The notes: a model not told the origin generated them from the letters alone. DNA of 64,000 bases from Natrinema mahii (GCA_000690595.2 JHUT02000001.1:620001-684000); one strand, 5' to 3'; shown: positions 24,819-34,453, numbered from the stretch's first letter. Translations and numbers: made by a program.

Positions 24819-25673
24819 GTGGCCTTCAGCAGGGACCCGCTCGACGAACTCGTCGTGCCCGACGGGACGGAAGCCCAGGAGCGCGACCTCGTTACCGACG
24901 GGGACGTCCTCGTCGGGGCCCGCTCGACCGTCGAGTTCGGCGTGCGCGGCCGGAACGTGCTGGCAGGCGAGTCCGCCGAGTTCGGCGGGGCGATCGAGGC
25001 CGACGGCGACTGCCGGCTCGACATGTGGTGTGACGTGGCCGAGAACGTCTTGGTCGGCGAGGACGCCTACATCGGCGAGCGCGTCCACATCGGCGGCCGG
25101 CTGAAAGTCGCCGGCGATCTCGACATCGGCGACGACGTCGAGATCGAGGAGGGGTTCGAAGCCAACGGCTGGATCGTCATCCGGAACCCGATGCCGACGA
25201 TCGTCTTCCTGTTTGTCTACCTCAAACACCTGCTGTTGATCGGCGAGGACGACGCCGCCCAGCGGCTCGTGTCCGAACTCGTCGAGGACGACGACGAGCC
25301 CGAGGCCGAGCCGCTGGTGATCCCCCGGAACGCGACCGTGGGCGACGACGCCTGGCGCGTCTCGACGCCCGCGACGATCGGCGACGACTGCCGACTCCAC
25401 GGCAACGTCCGCGCCGAACGGATCGCCGTCGGCGCGGACTGCAACGTGTTCGGGAGCCTCCGTGCGCGCGGCGACATCGCCGTCGGCGAGGGAACCCGCA
25501 TCCACGGCGACGTGACCACGCGCGAGGGCGACGTCGACATCGCCGCCGGTGCTCGAATCCTCGGCGACGTCTCCTGTGCGGACCTCGAACTCGGTCCCGA
25601 CGCCGAGATCGACGGCACGATCCGCGCGGACGGCGAGATCACGATGCGGACGACCGAGCGCGATCGCGAATGA
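24819..25673 (+). CDS. Polymer-forming (bactofilin-like) beta-helical protein
   Basis: The product is 284 residues from GTG 24819 (reads (M)AFSRDPLDELVVPDGTEA). It consists of many short repeats of the type G-x-[IVL]-x-x-G-x-x-[VI] (NVLVGEDAYIGERVHIGGRL, GDLDIGDDVEIEEG, GDIAVGEGTRIHGDVTTREG), the pattern of right-handed beta helices found in bactofilins and hexapeptide proteins. A hydrophobic segment with charged flanks (PTIVFLFVYLKHLLLI, about 128-143) interrupts two helix blocks and could attach it to the membrane. It may form a scaffold, although an acyltransferase-like role is not excluded. Confidence 0.8.
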   Translation: MAFSRDPLDELVVPDGTEAQERDLVTDGDVLVGARSTVEFGVRGRNVLAGESAEFGGAIEADGDCRLDMWCDVAENVLVGEDAYIGERVHIGGRLKVAGDLDIGDDVEIEEGFEANGWIVIRNPMPTIVFLFVYLKHLLLIGEDDAAQRLVSELVEDDDEPEAEPLVIPRNATVGDDAWRVSTPATIGDDCRLHGNVRAERIAVGADCNVFGSLRARGDIAVGEGTRIHGDVTTREGDVDIAAGARILGDVSCADLELGPDAEIDGTIRADGEITMRTTERDRE

Positions 25674-25884
25674 AGCGGACGGCCGCTCGCTCCTCACAGT
25701 ACTGATTGTCTCCGCTCGAGCGAGCGCCGCGGACGGAATCCCGGCGGTCCCGGCGAGCGCTCGACGGCGCCGACCCGCCGATCAGCGCTCTCTATCGGCG
25801 ATTTTCACCCCTATTCTTAATACTGATACTATGATAGAAGGCCACAGCCATGTCAACAATGGTCATATACCGACGGGGGTATCC

Positions 25885-26754
25885 ATGCGATCGATCGTGC
25901 TGACGAAAGGCGTCCCCGACTTCTCCGAGGGGGCCGTCTCGTTCGACGAGGAGGGTCACTTAGAGCGGGGGAAGACGCCGACGGTGATGAACCCCAACGA
26001 CGAGTTCGCACTGCAGGCCGCGCTCCAGACGAAGATCCGCCACGGCGGCCACGTCAGCGGGATGAGCATGGGGCCGCCGGGATACGCCGAGGTCCTGCAG
26101 GGGGCGATGGAGACGGTCTACACCGACGACAGCTACCTGCTGTCGGACCGCGAACTGGCCGCCTCCGACACGTGGGCGACGGCGATCACGCTCTCGGCCG
26201 GCCTCGAGACCTACCAGGAGGAAGTCGCTGACATCGACATCGTCTTCGCGGGGTTCAAGACGGCCGACGGGGAGACCGGCCAGACCGGCCCACAGACCTG
26301 CTGGGCGATGGACTGGCCGATCGTCACCCACGTCGTCGCGCTCGATATCGACCCCGACGAGCGGACCCTGCGAGCCAAGCGACTCGTCGAGGGCGACGTC
26401 GACGAGATCGAGACGGTCGAAGCGCCCCTGCCGTGTTTCGTCGTCACCGATCCCGAGTTCGAGCCGACCTACCGGACGGCCTCCCAGCGGTTGACCCGCA
26501 AGCGGCTCCGGGCCGAGACCGAGGAGCGGGCCGCCGACCACGACGACCACCTGACGACGTGGGACCACGCCGACCTGAACCTCGATCCCGACTACATCGG
26601 GCTCGACGGCTCGCCGACGATCGTCTCCTCGGTGGATCCGATCCCCAAGGCGCCCTCCGAGCGCGAGGCGACGATGATCGATCCCGACGCCGGCGACGGC
26701 ATGGGCGAGGTACTCGAGGAGATACAACCCTACGCCGCGGAGGCGGATGATTGA
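25885..26754 (+). CDS. fixA: Electron transfer flavoprotein beta subunit (FixA)
   Basis: FixA and FixB form the electron-transfer flavoprotein that accepts electrons from acyl-CoA and similar dehydrogenases. ATG 25885 gives 289 residues beginning MRSIVLTKGVPDFSEGAVSF. Family motifs are VMNPNDEFALQAALQTKIRH, SDTWATAITLSAGLE and TGQTGPQTCWAMDWPIVTHV. An upstream in-frame ATG at 25831 would add unrelated residues. It overlaps fixB and begins a fixA-fixB-fixCX operon; TTAATA near 25816 may be its promoter. Confidence 0.95.
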   Translation: MRSIVLTKGVPDFSEGAVSFDEEGHLERGKTPTVMNPNDEFALQAALQTKIRHGGHVSGMSMGPPGYAEVLQGAMETVYTDDSYLLSDRELAASDTWATAITLSAGLETYQEEVADIDIVFAGFKTADGETGQTGPQTCWAMDWPIVTHVVALDIDPDERTLRAKRLVEGDVDEIETVEAPLPCFVVTDPEFEPTYRTASQRLTRKRLRAETEERAADHDDHLTTWDHADLNLDPDYIGLDGSPTIVSSVDPIPKAPSEREATMIDPDAGDGMGEVLEEIQPYAAEADD

Positions 26755-28300
26755 GATGACTGCGATCGATCCGGACGACCACACGGTGGACGAACTGACC
26801 GACGAACTCGAGACGATCGACGACGCGGACGAGCTACGGGCGATCCTCGAGGCCGAGCGGGCCGGGCAGGACCGCGCGACGGCCCGGGAAGCGATCCGCG
26901 ACCGGCTCGAGGCAATCGGAGACGAGAGCGACGGCGTCGAGGCGGACGCCGAGCCGGGAGACGAGTCGGGGGCCGCGTCCGACGACGGGGAGACGGACGC
27001 CGGATCCGACGACGGGGAGACGAGTGCCGACGAATCCGAGACCGAAGCCGAGGAAGACGACGGTCTCTCCCATCCCACCCGCGACAAGCGACACGTCCGA
27101 GCGCTCGCGGACGGCGACTACGCCGACATGTGGGTGTTCTGTGAGACCCAGGGCGGCGAGTTGCTCGAGGTCTCGACGGAGATGCTGGGCAAGGCCCGCG
27201 AGTTGATGGACGACTTCGCCGAGGAGTACGGAGACGAGGAGAACGTCGTCGCGTTCCTCATGGGCGAGGACTGCGAGGGACTGGCCGAGGAGTCGATCGC
27301 CTACGGGGCCGACGTGGCGGTCTATCACGACGACCACAGGTTGGAACGGTTCCTACACAAGCCCTACACCGAGATCGCCTCACACATGGCCCGCGGCGAG
27401 GGCTCGATCGAGAGTACCGACTGGCGCGACTACGACAAGCCCCGGTACGTCCTGTTCCCGGCGACGAACAACGGCCGCGACCTCTCGGCGAAGGTCCAGG
27501 CCGAACTCGACTCCGGGCTGGCCTCGGACTGTTCGGATCTCTTCATCGAGGAGAACGAGGTCTCGAACCCAGTCAAGACCGGCGAACCGGGCGTGAAGAA
27601 GACCTTCGAGAAGGTCCTGCACATGAAGCGGCCGGACTTCTCGGGCTTCGAGTACTCGACGATCCTCTGTCTCGACAACCCGGGCCGGGAGTTTCACCCA
27701 CAGGGCTGTTCGGTCATTCCGGGCAGCTTCGAGCCCATGGAGCCCAACCACGACCGCGACGGGCTCGTCGTCGAACACGACATGGAACTGGACGACGACT
27801 GGTTCCGCGTCGAGATCACCGAGTACGATCAACTCGAGGCCGGGATCGACCTCACCGGCCACGACGTGATGGTCTGTCTCGGGCGCGGGATCGCGGACGA
27901 CCCGACCCGCGGGATGGAACTGGGGCTCGAGCTGGTCGACGCCTTCGAGGACGCAGAACTCGGCATCACGCGGGGGATCGTCACCTCTTCCTACGAGTTC
28001 GAGGGCCACATCGAGGGGTACGCGACCGAGGAACGCCAGATCGGGGAGACGGGACAGGTCGTCGCGCCCGACGTCTACATCGCGGCCGGCGTGTCGGGCG
28101 CGGTCCAGCACAAGGTCGGCATGGACGAGTCCGACACCATCGTCGCCGTCAACACCGACGCCGACGCCCGGATCCGGGACTTCTCGGACTACTTCGTCGA
28201 GGGCGACCTCTTCGAGGTGCTGCCGCGTCTGACCGAGGCCGTCGAAGCCGGTGAGACGGCGCTCGAGCCCGAGGCCGTCGCCGACGGAGGTGACGAGTGA
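26747..28300 (+). CDS. fixB: Electron transfer flavoprotein alpha subunit (FixB) with N-terminal extension
   Basis: The product is 517 residues, or 514 if the ATG at 26756 is used. The conserved ETF-alpha part starts near residue 125 (WVFCETQGGELLEVSTEMLG), with FAD-binding motifs in GQVVAPDVYIAAGVSGA and FVEGDLFEVLPRL near the end. Residues 8-57 form a small helical module (VDELTDELETIDDADELRAI, AREAIRDRLEAI) followed by a long Asp/Glu-rich linker, not found in classical FixB. A few bases overlap with fixA, and the TGATG junction with fixC indicates coupled translation. Confidence 0.94.
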   Translation: MIEMTAIDPDDHTVDELTDELETIDDADELRAILEAERAGQDRATAREAIRDRLEAIGDESDGVEADAEPGDESGAASDDGETDAGSDDGETSADESETEAEEDDGLSHPTRDKRHVRALADGDYADMWVFCETQGGELLEVSTEMLGKARELMDDFAEEYGDEENVVAFLMGEDCEGLAEESIAYGADVAVYHDDHRLERFLHKPYTEIASHMARGEGSIESTDWRDYDKPRYVLFPATNNGRDLSAKVQAELDSGLASDCSDLFIEENEVSNPVKTGEPGVKKTFEKVLHMKRPDFSGFEYSTILCLDNPGREFHPQGCSVIPGSFEPMEPNHDRDGLVVEHDMELDDDWFRVEITEYDQLEAGIDLTGHDVMVCLGRGIADDPTRGMELGLELVDAFEDAELGITRGIVTSSYEFEGHIEGYATEERQIGETGQVVAPDVYIAAGVSGAVQHKVGMDESDTIVAVNTDADARIRDFSDYFVEGDLFEVLPRLTEAVEAGETALEPEAVADGGDE

Positions 28301-29982
28301 TGGCGGCCGCGACCGACGACTACGAACACTACGAGGCGATCGTCGTCGGCTGTGGCCCCGGTGGGGCCGCGGCCGCGGCGCGGCTGGCCGACCACGGCGT
28401 CGAGACGCTCGTCTTGGAGCGCGGCACCGAGGCGGGCTCGAAGAACGTCTCCGGCGGCCTGATTTACGGCGAGGAGTCCGCCCCCTACACGCTCGCGGAC
28501 CTCTTCGACGGCGTCCGGGAGGCGGCGACCGAACGGCCCGTGACCGATTACTACATCCACAACGTGGCCGGCAATTCGGTCAAGACCTACGACCTGACCG
28601 ACCTCCACGAACACGACACCGACTGGTGTGACGCCGTCCTCCGCCGGGAGCTGGACTCCTGGCTCGAGCGACGCGTCCACGAGAAGACCAGCGAGACCGG
28701 CGGCGGCGTGCTGACGAACGTTCGGGTGAACGGTCTGCTCGAGTCGGACGGCGAGATCGTCGGCGTCACCTGCGACGAACTCGAGCCGATCACGGCCGAC
28801 CTGATCGTCGCGGCCGACGGCGTCAACTCCGAACTCGCCCGCGAGGCCGGCCTGATGGACTGGGAGGAGCCCGAGGAGTGGTTCCAGGGCGTCAAGGCCG
28901 TCGTCGACGTCGATCCCGACGCGATCGACGACCGGTTCGATCTCGACCCCGACGAGGGCGCCGCCCACCTGTTTTCCGGCGACCTCTTCGACGACGTCCG
29001 AGGCGGTGGCTTCCTGTATACCAACGAGGATTCGCTCTCGATCGGGACCGTCTTCCACCTCGACAGCCTCCTCGAGCGGGAGGCCGAACCGCACGAACTG
29101 CTCGATGCGTTGCTCACGCATCCGCTGCTCGCCGGCTGGTTCGAAAACGAGTACGACGAACGCGAGTACGCGGCGAAACTCGTCCCCGACTCGAAGAAGG
29201 CCGCCCACCGGGAGCCGTACCGCGACCGGCTCGTCCTCGTCGGCGACGCCGCCGGTCAGATGCAGGCCCAGGGGCCGATCATCAAGGGCATGAACCACGC
29301 CGTCACCGCCGGCGCGCTCGCGGCCGACGCCTTCGCGGTCACTCGGGGCAACGCCGACCCGGCGGCCGCCGGGCGGCGCTACACCAAACTGCTCGAGGAC
29401 TCCGGCACCATGGCCAAGCTCCGGCCCCGGCGGTACGACCTCGCCCGCGCCGTCGGCGAACGCGAGGGCGTGACCAGCGCCGTCGAACGGGTCCTCGAGT
29501 CGCCGCTTGGCTCGCTGGCGGTCGGCAACCCGATCGCGGACCGGCTGCTCGAGCGGGCGTACAACTCGCCGTTCCTGGTGTCGATGCTGCCGGACACGAA
29601 GACCGGCTACGTCTCCCTGCCGACGCTGATCGCCGAGGAACACGGCAAGACGATCCACTGGGAGAGCGAGATCGAGCCCCCGACGCTCGAGGAGCGGATC
29701 GGCGACCTGACCTACGACACCGACGTGGGCAACCCACACATCGAGTTGCTGGATCAGTCTCTCGACGCCAGCGGTGCGGCCGTCACCGCTTGCCCGGTCA
29801 GCGCCGAGGACTTCGGCGGCGGCTGCTACCGCTCGGAGGCGGTCAAGACCAACGGCACCGAGGAGACGCTGGTCAGTCTCGACACCCAACCCTGCGTGGA
29901 GTGTGGCACCTGTGCGGTCGTCGCCGACACCGAGTGGGAACACCCCCGCGGTGGCAAGGGCGTCGAATACAGGGAGGGCTAG
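28300..29982 (+). CDS. fixC: FixC-FixX fusion, electron-transfer flavoprotein:quinone oxidoreductase
   Basis: The product is 560 residues from ATG 28300, which overlaps the fixB stop as TGATG; GTG 28297 is an alternative. The N-terminus is an FAD site, YEAIVVGCGPGGAAAAARLA. VLERGTEAGSKNVSGG follows, and GDAAGQMQAQGPIIKGMNHA is the second FAD motif. The last 90 residues are a FixX-like ferredoxin domain with Cys at TACPVSAEDF and CVECGTC, giving four cysteines for a [4Fe-4S] cluster as in ETF-QO. It should pass electrons from FixAB to the quinone pool. A separate fixX gene is absent, consistent with fusion. Confidence 0.93.
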   Translation: MAAATDDYEHYEAIVVGCGPGGAAAAARLADHGVETLVLERGTEAGSKNVSGGLIYGEESAPYTLADLFDGVREAATERPVTDYYIHNVAGNSVKTYDLTDLHEHDTDWCDAVLRRELDSWLERRVHEKTSETGGGVLTNVRVNGLLESDGEIVGVTCDELEPITADLIVAADGVNSELAREAGLMDWEEPEEWFQGVKAVVDVDPDAIDDRFDLDPDEGAAHLFSGDLFDDVRGGGFLYTNEDSLSIGTVFHLDSLLEREAEPHELLDALLTHPLLAGWFENEYDEREYAAKLVPDSKKAAHREPYRDRLVLVGDAAGQMQAQGPIIKGMNHAVTAGALAADAFAVTRGNADPAAAGRRYTKLLEDSGTMAKLRPRRYDLARAVGEREGVTSAVERVLESPLGSLAVGNPIADRLLERAYNSPFLVSMLPDTKTGYVSLPTLIAEEHGKTIHWESEIEPPTLEERIGDLTYDTDVGNPHIELLDQSLDASGAAVTACPVSAEDFGGGCYRSEAVKTNGTEETLVSLDTQPCVECGTCAVVADTEWEHPRGGKGVEYREG

Positions 29983-29991
29983 CATGAGAGA

Positions 29992-30070
29992 GTCTCATGT
30001 CCGTCACTGCCGGCGGGACCGCCGACCGCCGTGCGGTCTCACTGGGACATCGGGACAGCAGACCGTATGA
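29992..30070 (+). repeat. Dispersed 79-nt structured repeat, copy A
   Basis: It shares blocks with 8215-8292 and 49678-49755 (GTCACTGCCGG; ACATCGGGACAGCA; CCGTATGAG). The central hairpin pairs GACCGC with GCGGTC. The right end supplies the ATG of the next gene (30067). Confidence 0.7.
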
Positions 30071-30474
30071 GTCGGTACGGACCGCGGATCGCCGCGCTCG
30101 CACGCCGGGCCGAACGCGAGCGGGCGGCGTTCGACCGGGACGACCGTTCGCCGACGCCGTCGAACGGTCCTCGAACCCCGCGCGACGCCGACGCGTACCT
30201 CCGAGACGGCGTGGGACCGGCCGTCTGGCTCTACGTCGAGGGCCGGACCGGCGGCCGCACGGTCCCGTTCACCGAGGCCGAACTGGCCGCCCTCGAGACC
30301 GCGATGAACCGCTGGCTCGAGTGTTACACGCGCTGTCACGGCGTCGCCCTCGAGGCGGCGTTTACCGTCCGGGAGGCGGCGGAGCTGCTGCTCGAGACGC
30401 GAAACGTCGTCGATACGGCCCAGCTGTTGACCCGCGTTCCGGAGCGCGACCGGGCGTCGCCGCCGACCGGGTAG
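30067..30474 (+). CDS. Conserved haloarchaeal hypothetical protein
   Basis: The product is 135 residues from ATG 30067. It has a basic N-terminus, then VGPAVWLYVEGRTGGRTVPF, MNRWLECYTRCHG and FTVREAAELLLETRNVVDTA, suggesting a small alpha-helical protein. No catalytic motif is seen. The start codon and first codons (MSRYG) lie in the right end of a dispersed repeat, so the start region may have been reshaped by it. Confidence 0.7.
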   Translation: MSRYGPRIAALARRAERERAAFDRDDRSPTPSNGPRTPRDADAYLRDGVGPAVWLYVEGRTGGRTVPFTEAELAALETAMNRWLECYTRCHGVALEAAFTVREAAELLLETRNVVDTAQLLTRVPERDRASPPTG

Positions 30475-30605
30475 CGACTCGAGCCGGCGCCACCGGACGG
30501 AGAAATATGATAAGCGCCCACAAATCTCACGGATAACGGCTCGTACTTGAGTCCCACGCAGTAGACGGGTATTCGACTATTCCCGTTGAGCGCAAAGTCA
30601 GCCCG

Positions 30606-31226
30606 ATGGCACGAGACGATCGGTTATCCCGACGGCGAATGCTTCAGTTGACAGGTGTCGCGGCTTCGACGGCAGTCGTTGCGGGCTGTGGCGGTGGCAA
30701 CGGTAACGGTAACGGTGGTAACGGCAACGGTAACGGGGGCGGTGGGGGCGAGACGATCGAACCCGGAACCCAGATCGAGTTCGACGGACAGACGCCCGGT
30801 TGGGTCGGCATCGCGCCCGACTCGATCGCCGACGAAGAGAACCCGACGCTCACCCTTCAAGAGGGAGAAACCTACGAGATCGGCTGGACGACCGGCGACG
30901 GCGCCGAACACAACATCGCGATCTACGACGAGAACGACGAGGTCGTCGACGATCTCGTGACCGAGCGGGTCACCGATCCCGGTGACGGTCAGTGGCTGGA
31001 GTTCGAGGCCAGCAGCGAGATGGTCACGTACATCTGCGAGGTCCACCCGACGACGATGGTCGCCGACATTCAGGTCGAAAGCGGCGACGGTGGCGGCGGG
31101 ACTGACAACGAGACGGATGGTAACGAAACGGACGGCAACGAGTCGATGAGCAATGAGACGGCGGAAAACGAGTCCATGGGGAACGAGACCGAGGGTAACG
31201 AAACGGACGACAACGAGTCCGAGTAA
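30606..31226 (+). CDS. Tat-exported cupredoxin lipoprotein (halocyanin-like)
   Basis: The product is 206 residues. SRRRMLQLTGVAASTAVVAG then CGGG gives a twin-arginine signal and lipobox. A Gly/Asn linker precedes the blue-copper domain: EGETYEIGWTTGDGAEHNIA has the first copper His, and VTYICEVHPTTM has the Cys-x2-His-x3-Met ligands. The C-terminus is an Asn/Glu/Thr/Ser tail with repeated NETxGNE units. It is likely an outer-surface electron carrier, with the partner unknown. Copper ligation is read from motif spacing only. Confidence 0.87.
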   Translation: MARDDRLSRRRMLQLTGVAASTAVVAGCGGGNGNGNGGNGNGNGGGGGETIEPGTQIEFDGQTPGWVGIAPDSIADEENPTLTLQEGETYEIGWTTGDGAEHNIAIYDENDEVVDDLVTERVTDPGDGQWLEFEASSEMVTYICEVHPTTMVADIQVESGDGGGGTDNETDGNETDGNESMSNETAENESMGNETEGNETDDNESE

Positions 31227-31247
31227 CTCGGTTCTCGAGCGGGGCGT

Positions 31248-31919
31248 TCAGTAGATGAGTTCGTCGTCGTTCTCGACCATGTACAGCGTCCGCGCAGCGA
31301 TGTTGACCGTGTGGTCGCCGACCCGCTCGAGGTCGCGGATCGTCAACAGGAGTCGGGAGACGTCCTGGAGGATGCGCTCGACCTCGTCGGTCGAGTCGAG
31401 TTCGCGCTCGATGAGGTCGCGGACGACGATCTCGCTGGCCCGTTCGGCGAACTCGTCGAGTTCGTCGTCGCGGCCGGCGAGTTCTCGGCACCGATCGGTG
31501 TCTTCGGTGTCGTAGGCCATCATCGCGTCCTCGAGCATGTCGAGGGTCAGTTCGCCCATCTCCTGGACGTCGACGTCGGGGAACAGGTCCCGCTCGGCGT
31601 CCATGGTGTACTCGCCGAGGTTCGTCGCCAGGTCGGCGATCCGCTCCAGGTCGGTGATGATCTTGAACGAGGCGGCAATAAAGCGGAGGTCACTCGCGAC
31701 CGGCTGCTGCAGCGCGAGCAGGTCGATACAGTCCTGCTCTAAGTCGAGGTACATCCGGTTGATCTCGCCGTCGCCTTCGATCACTTCCCGAGCGAGGTCC
31801 TCGTCTTTCTGTTCCAACGCGTCCAGTCCCATGCGCAGTCGTTCCATGACGACCTCGCTCATGTAAAGGACGTCCTCGCGGATCTCCGTCAGCTTCTCCT
31901 GATAGGATTTTCTGGCCAT
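31248..31919 (-). CDS. phoU: Phosphate signalling/transport accessory protein PhoU
   Basis: The product is 223 residues from ATG 31919. It contains two PhoU three-helix repeats, with LQQPVASDLRFIAASFKIIT and DLERIADLATNLGEYT in the first and RDLERVGDHTVNIAARTLYM in the second, the E/D-x3-D metal-binding patterns of the family. PhoU damps phosphate uptake through the Pst transporter. A minus-strand TATA, TATTTATG at 31944-31951, lies about 25-32 nt upstream, so it has its own leaderless promoter even though it sits near the end of the first pst cluster. Confidence 0.95.
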   Translation of the reverse strand: MARKSYQEKLTEIREDVLYMSEVVMERLRMGLDALEQKDEDLAREVIEGDGEINRMYLDLEQDCIDLLALQQPVASDLRFIAASFKIITDLERIADLATNLGEYTMDAERDLFPDVDVQEMGELTLDMLEDAMMAYDTEDTDRCRELAGRDDELDEFAERASEIVVRDLIERELDSTDEVERILQDVSRLLLTIRDLERVGDHTVNIAARTLYMVENDDELIY

Positions 31920-31943
31920 AGTAATCCAAGCCCGTTCGCCCTT

Positions 31944-31951
31944 CATAAATA
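31944..31951 (-). promoter_or_regulatory. TATA box of phoU
   Basis: Read on the minus strand this is TATTTATG, 25-32 nt in front of the phoU ATG at 31919, typical of a leaderless transcript. Confidence 0.6.
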
Positions 31952-32032
31952 CTGTGTGCGAGATATCGTCGTGGATCGCTGGCGGTCCGACCGCGGACGG
32001 TACCGTGGCCGTTGCGATCAATCGTGGACGTG

Positions 32033-32524
32033 TTACCGGAGCCACTCGAGCGGTATCGCCGGGAAGCCAAACGGCCCCGGGCGTCGGACGTCGTATTTCA
32101 TCGCGAGCAAGCCGCCGAGGACGACGGTGACTGCGACGGCCGAAACGGTGCCGTTCAGCAACAGCCAGTCGACCGACGTGCCGTACACCGTGTCGTCGAC
32201 GGGGGCGAGCAGGTAGACGCCGCCGCTGACGAGATCGAGCGCGATGTGCGAGCCGACGCCGAGGACGGCGGCCCGCCAGGGACCGACGGCCGCGCAGAGC
32301 CCGATCAGGACGAGACCGCCAAGCAGCGAGTGAGTCAGCGCCCGATGACTCCACAGCGTGCCGTCGACGGCACCGAGTTCGACCAGCGGCCGAAAGAGGA
32401 ACGTGTCGGCGTCGGGGGCGGCAGCGGCGAGCGCGGCCACGAGATACGGGGCCGCGCGCCGGGACCGGACGACTAGCGCGACCAGCGCCAAACTGCACAG
32501 GATGTGGACCCCGGTTGCGACCAT
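32033..32524 (-). CDS. YdjM/DUF457-type membrane-bound metal-dependent hydrolase
   Basis: The product is 163 residues from ATG 32524 (MVATGVHILCSLALVALVVR). There are about five membrane segments. PDADTFLFRPLVELGAVDGT and WSHRALTHSLLGGLVLIGL carry the Asp and His residues conserved in the inner-membrane metal-dependent hydrolase family, and SHIALDLVSGGVYLLAP completes the set. The substrate is unknown. A longer version starting at 32563 is possible. It lies between phoU and the first pstB, transcribed in the same direction. Confidence 0.8.
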   Translation of the reverse strand: MVATGVHILCSLALVALVVRSRRAAPYLVAALAAAAPDADTFLFRPLVELGAVDGTLWSHRALTHSLLGGLVLIGLCAAVGPWRAAVLGVGSHIALDLVSGGVYLLAPVDDTVYGTSVDWLLLNGTVSAVAVTVVLGGLLAMKYDVRRPGPFGFPAIPLEWLR

Positions 32525-32693
32525 TCCGCTCGGTACCACACCATGTGAGACAATAAATAGCATTCTCAGTCTGGAACACACATTCCCGCGTTTGACGGTG
32601 TGTTCGGCGCGAGTTACTCGCTCGAGTGAGAACGGCGGTGCGGACCGAATGCGGTGCGTAAAGCGAAACGTCGCGGCCGACCGATGACACCGA

Positions 32694-33563
32694 CTATCCG
32701 AACTTGCCGGTGATGTAGTCCTCGACGCGCTCGTGTTCGGGGTTCTCGAAGATCTTGTTGGTGTCGTCGAACTCGACGAGTTCGCCGCCGGTCAGGAAGA
32801 CCGCGGTCTTATCGGAGATACGGGCGGCCTGTTGCATGTTGTGGGTGACGATGATGACCGTGTACTCCTCGGCCAGATCCTCGATCAGGTCCTCGATTTT
32901 CGAGGTCGCGACCGGGTCCAGCGCCGAGGCCGGCTCGTCCATCAGGATCACGTCCGGGTCCGGCGCGATCGCTCGCGCGATACACAGCCGCTGTTGCTGG
33001 CCACCCGAGAGGTCCAGCCCGCTCGAGTCCAGTTGATCCTCGACTTCCTCGAGTAAGGCGGCTCGCTCGAGGGCGGTCCGGACCTTTGTGTCGACGTCGT
33101 CGTCTTTCCCTTGGACCTTCAGGCCGTAGGCGACGTTGTCGCGGATCGATTTGGGGAACGGGTTCGGCGACTGGAAGACCATGCCGATCTTCCGGCGTAA
33201 GGCGACGGGGTCGACGTCGTCGTCGTAGACGTTCTTCCCGTCGAAGCGAAGTTCGCCCTCGACGCGGGCGCTGTCGACGAGGTCGTTCATCCGGTTGATA
33301 CACCGGAGGAACGTCGATTTCCCACAGCCCGACGGGCCGATGACCGCCGTGACCTGCTTTTCAGGAATCTCGATGTCGACGTCGGAGAGCGCCTGTTCCT
33401 CGCCGTAGTAGACATCCAGATTTCGGGCCTCGAGCAGCGTTCGGTCGGTCGTCGTGTCCGCACCGGAGTCGGCGGTGTCGGTGAGGCCGTCGGTGCCCGG
33501 CGTCGGGGCCAGTTGATCGTCGGTCGGTTCCGTTTCCGAGGAAGTCATCTGTTCGTTAGTCAT
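32694..33563 (-). CDS. pstB1: Phosphate ABC transporter ATP-binding protein, first copy
   Basis: The product is 289 residues from ATG 33563. It carries GPSGCGKST (Walker A), FRTVQSP-type Q-loop ([11 protein letters not shown]), [16 protein letters not shown] (signature) and [13 protein letters not shown] (Walker B). The N-terminus is an acidic tail of about 40 residues before [12 protein letters not shown]. It couples ATP hydrolysis to phosphate import via PstC/PstA. The gene starts two bases after pstA1 ends and is nearly identical in its C-terminal half to pstB2, consistent with duplication of the operon. Confidence 0.96.
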   Translation of the reverse strand: MTNEQMTSSETEPTDDQLAPTPGTDGLTDTADSGADTTTDRTLLEARNLDVYYGEEQALSDVDIEIPEKQVTAVIGPSGCGKSTFLRCINRMNDLVDSARVEGELRFDGKNVYDDDVDPVALRRKIGMVFQSPNPFPKSIRDNVAYGLKVQGKDDDVDTKVRTALERAALLEEVEDQLDSSGLDLSGGQQQRLCIARAIAPDPDVILMDEPASALDPVATSKIEDLIEDLAEEYTVIIVTHNMQQAARISDKTAVFLTGGELVEFDDTNKIFENPEHERVEDYITGKFG

Positions 33564-33565
33564 TG

Positions 33566-34453
33566 TCAGGTGCGCTGTTGATAGCGGTTGCGGATGATGA
33601 TCGCGATCGAGTTGATCGTCAGCAGGACGACAAGCAGCGTGACGACGCCGGCGGCGACGACGCCGTACTGGAACTCCGTCTGGGGATAGGACGCCCAGTT
33701 GTAGATCTGGAGCGGCATGGCACTGACCTTGCTGAAGAAGCTGTTGGGCAGTCCGAACACCGTCGTCGGCGCGGCGATCATGATCAGCGGTGCCGTCTCG
33801 CCGATCGCCCGTCCCAGCGCGAGGATCGTCCCGGTCATGATGCCGGGCATCGCCCGCGGCAGGACGACGTTGCGGATCGTCTGCCACTTCGTCGCGCCCA
33901 TCCCGTAGGACGCCTGTCGCTGCGAGTCGGGCACGGCCCGAATCGCCTCCTGTGCGGAGATGATCACGATCGGCAGGATGAGCAGGGCGACGGTGAACGC
34001 GGCCGCCAGTATCGTCCCGTAGCCGATGTTGAACAGGCCCACGAATAGGCCCAGTCCCAGCAGGCCGTAGACGACCGAGGGGACGCCCGCGAGGTTCGCG
34101 ATATTGAGCTGGATGAATCGCGTGAGATAGCCGTCGTCGGCGTACTCCTCGAGGTAGACCGCGGCACCGACGCCGAGCGGGAAGGTGACGAGCGCGATCA
34201 TCAGCATGATCGCGATCGAGCCGACGAGCGCGGGCAGGAACCCGGCCTCGTAGGGGTTGGGGTGTGGCGGGTTCGTGAGGAACTGCCAGTCGAGCCAGCC
34301 GACGGCGTCGACGGCGACGTTCAACAGCAACGCCGCGAGCGACACGATGCCGACCAGCGTCGCCGCGAGCGCGAGCAGGCGGAACGCGACGTCTTTCGTT
34401 CGACTGACGCGTCCGAAGCCGTCGGCGGGCGTCTCTCCGGTGTCGGCCGCCAT
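33566..34453 (-). CDS. pstA1: Phosphate ABC transporter permease PstA, first copy
   Basis: The product is 295 residues with six membrane helices. The EAA-type cytoplasmic loop is [20 protein letters not shown], followed by [18 protein letters not shown], as in PstA. It starts with the ATG overlapping the pstC1 stop (TGATG), preceded by the GGGAGGTG ribosome-binding sequence inside the pstC1 tail. It acts with pstC1 as the membrane channel. Confidence 0.96.
   Translation of the reverse strand: MAADTGETPADGFGRVSRTKDVAFRLLALAATLVGIVSLAALLLNVAVDAVGWLDWQFLTNPPHPNPYEAGFLPALVGSIAIMLMIALVTFPLGVGAAVYLEEYADDGYLTRFIQLNIANLAGVPSVVYGLLGLGLFVGLFNIGYGTILAAAFTVALLILPIVIISAQEAIRAVPDSQRQASYGMGATKWQTIRNVVLPRAMPGIMTGTILALGRAIGETAPLIMIAAPTTVFGLPNSFFSKVSAMPLQIYNWASYPQTEFQYGVVAAGVVTLLVVLLTINSIAIIIRNRYQQRT

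Noticed and set aside
28189-29985. Long frame opposite fixC
   Set aside because: Shadow frame; the plus strand has FAD and iron-sulfur motifs.
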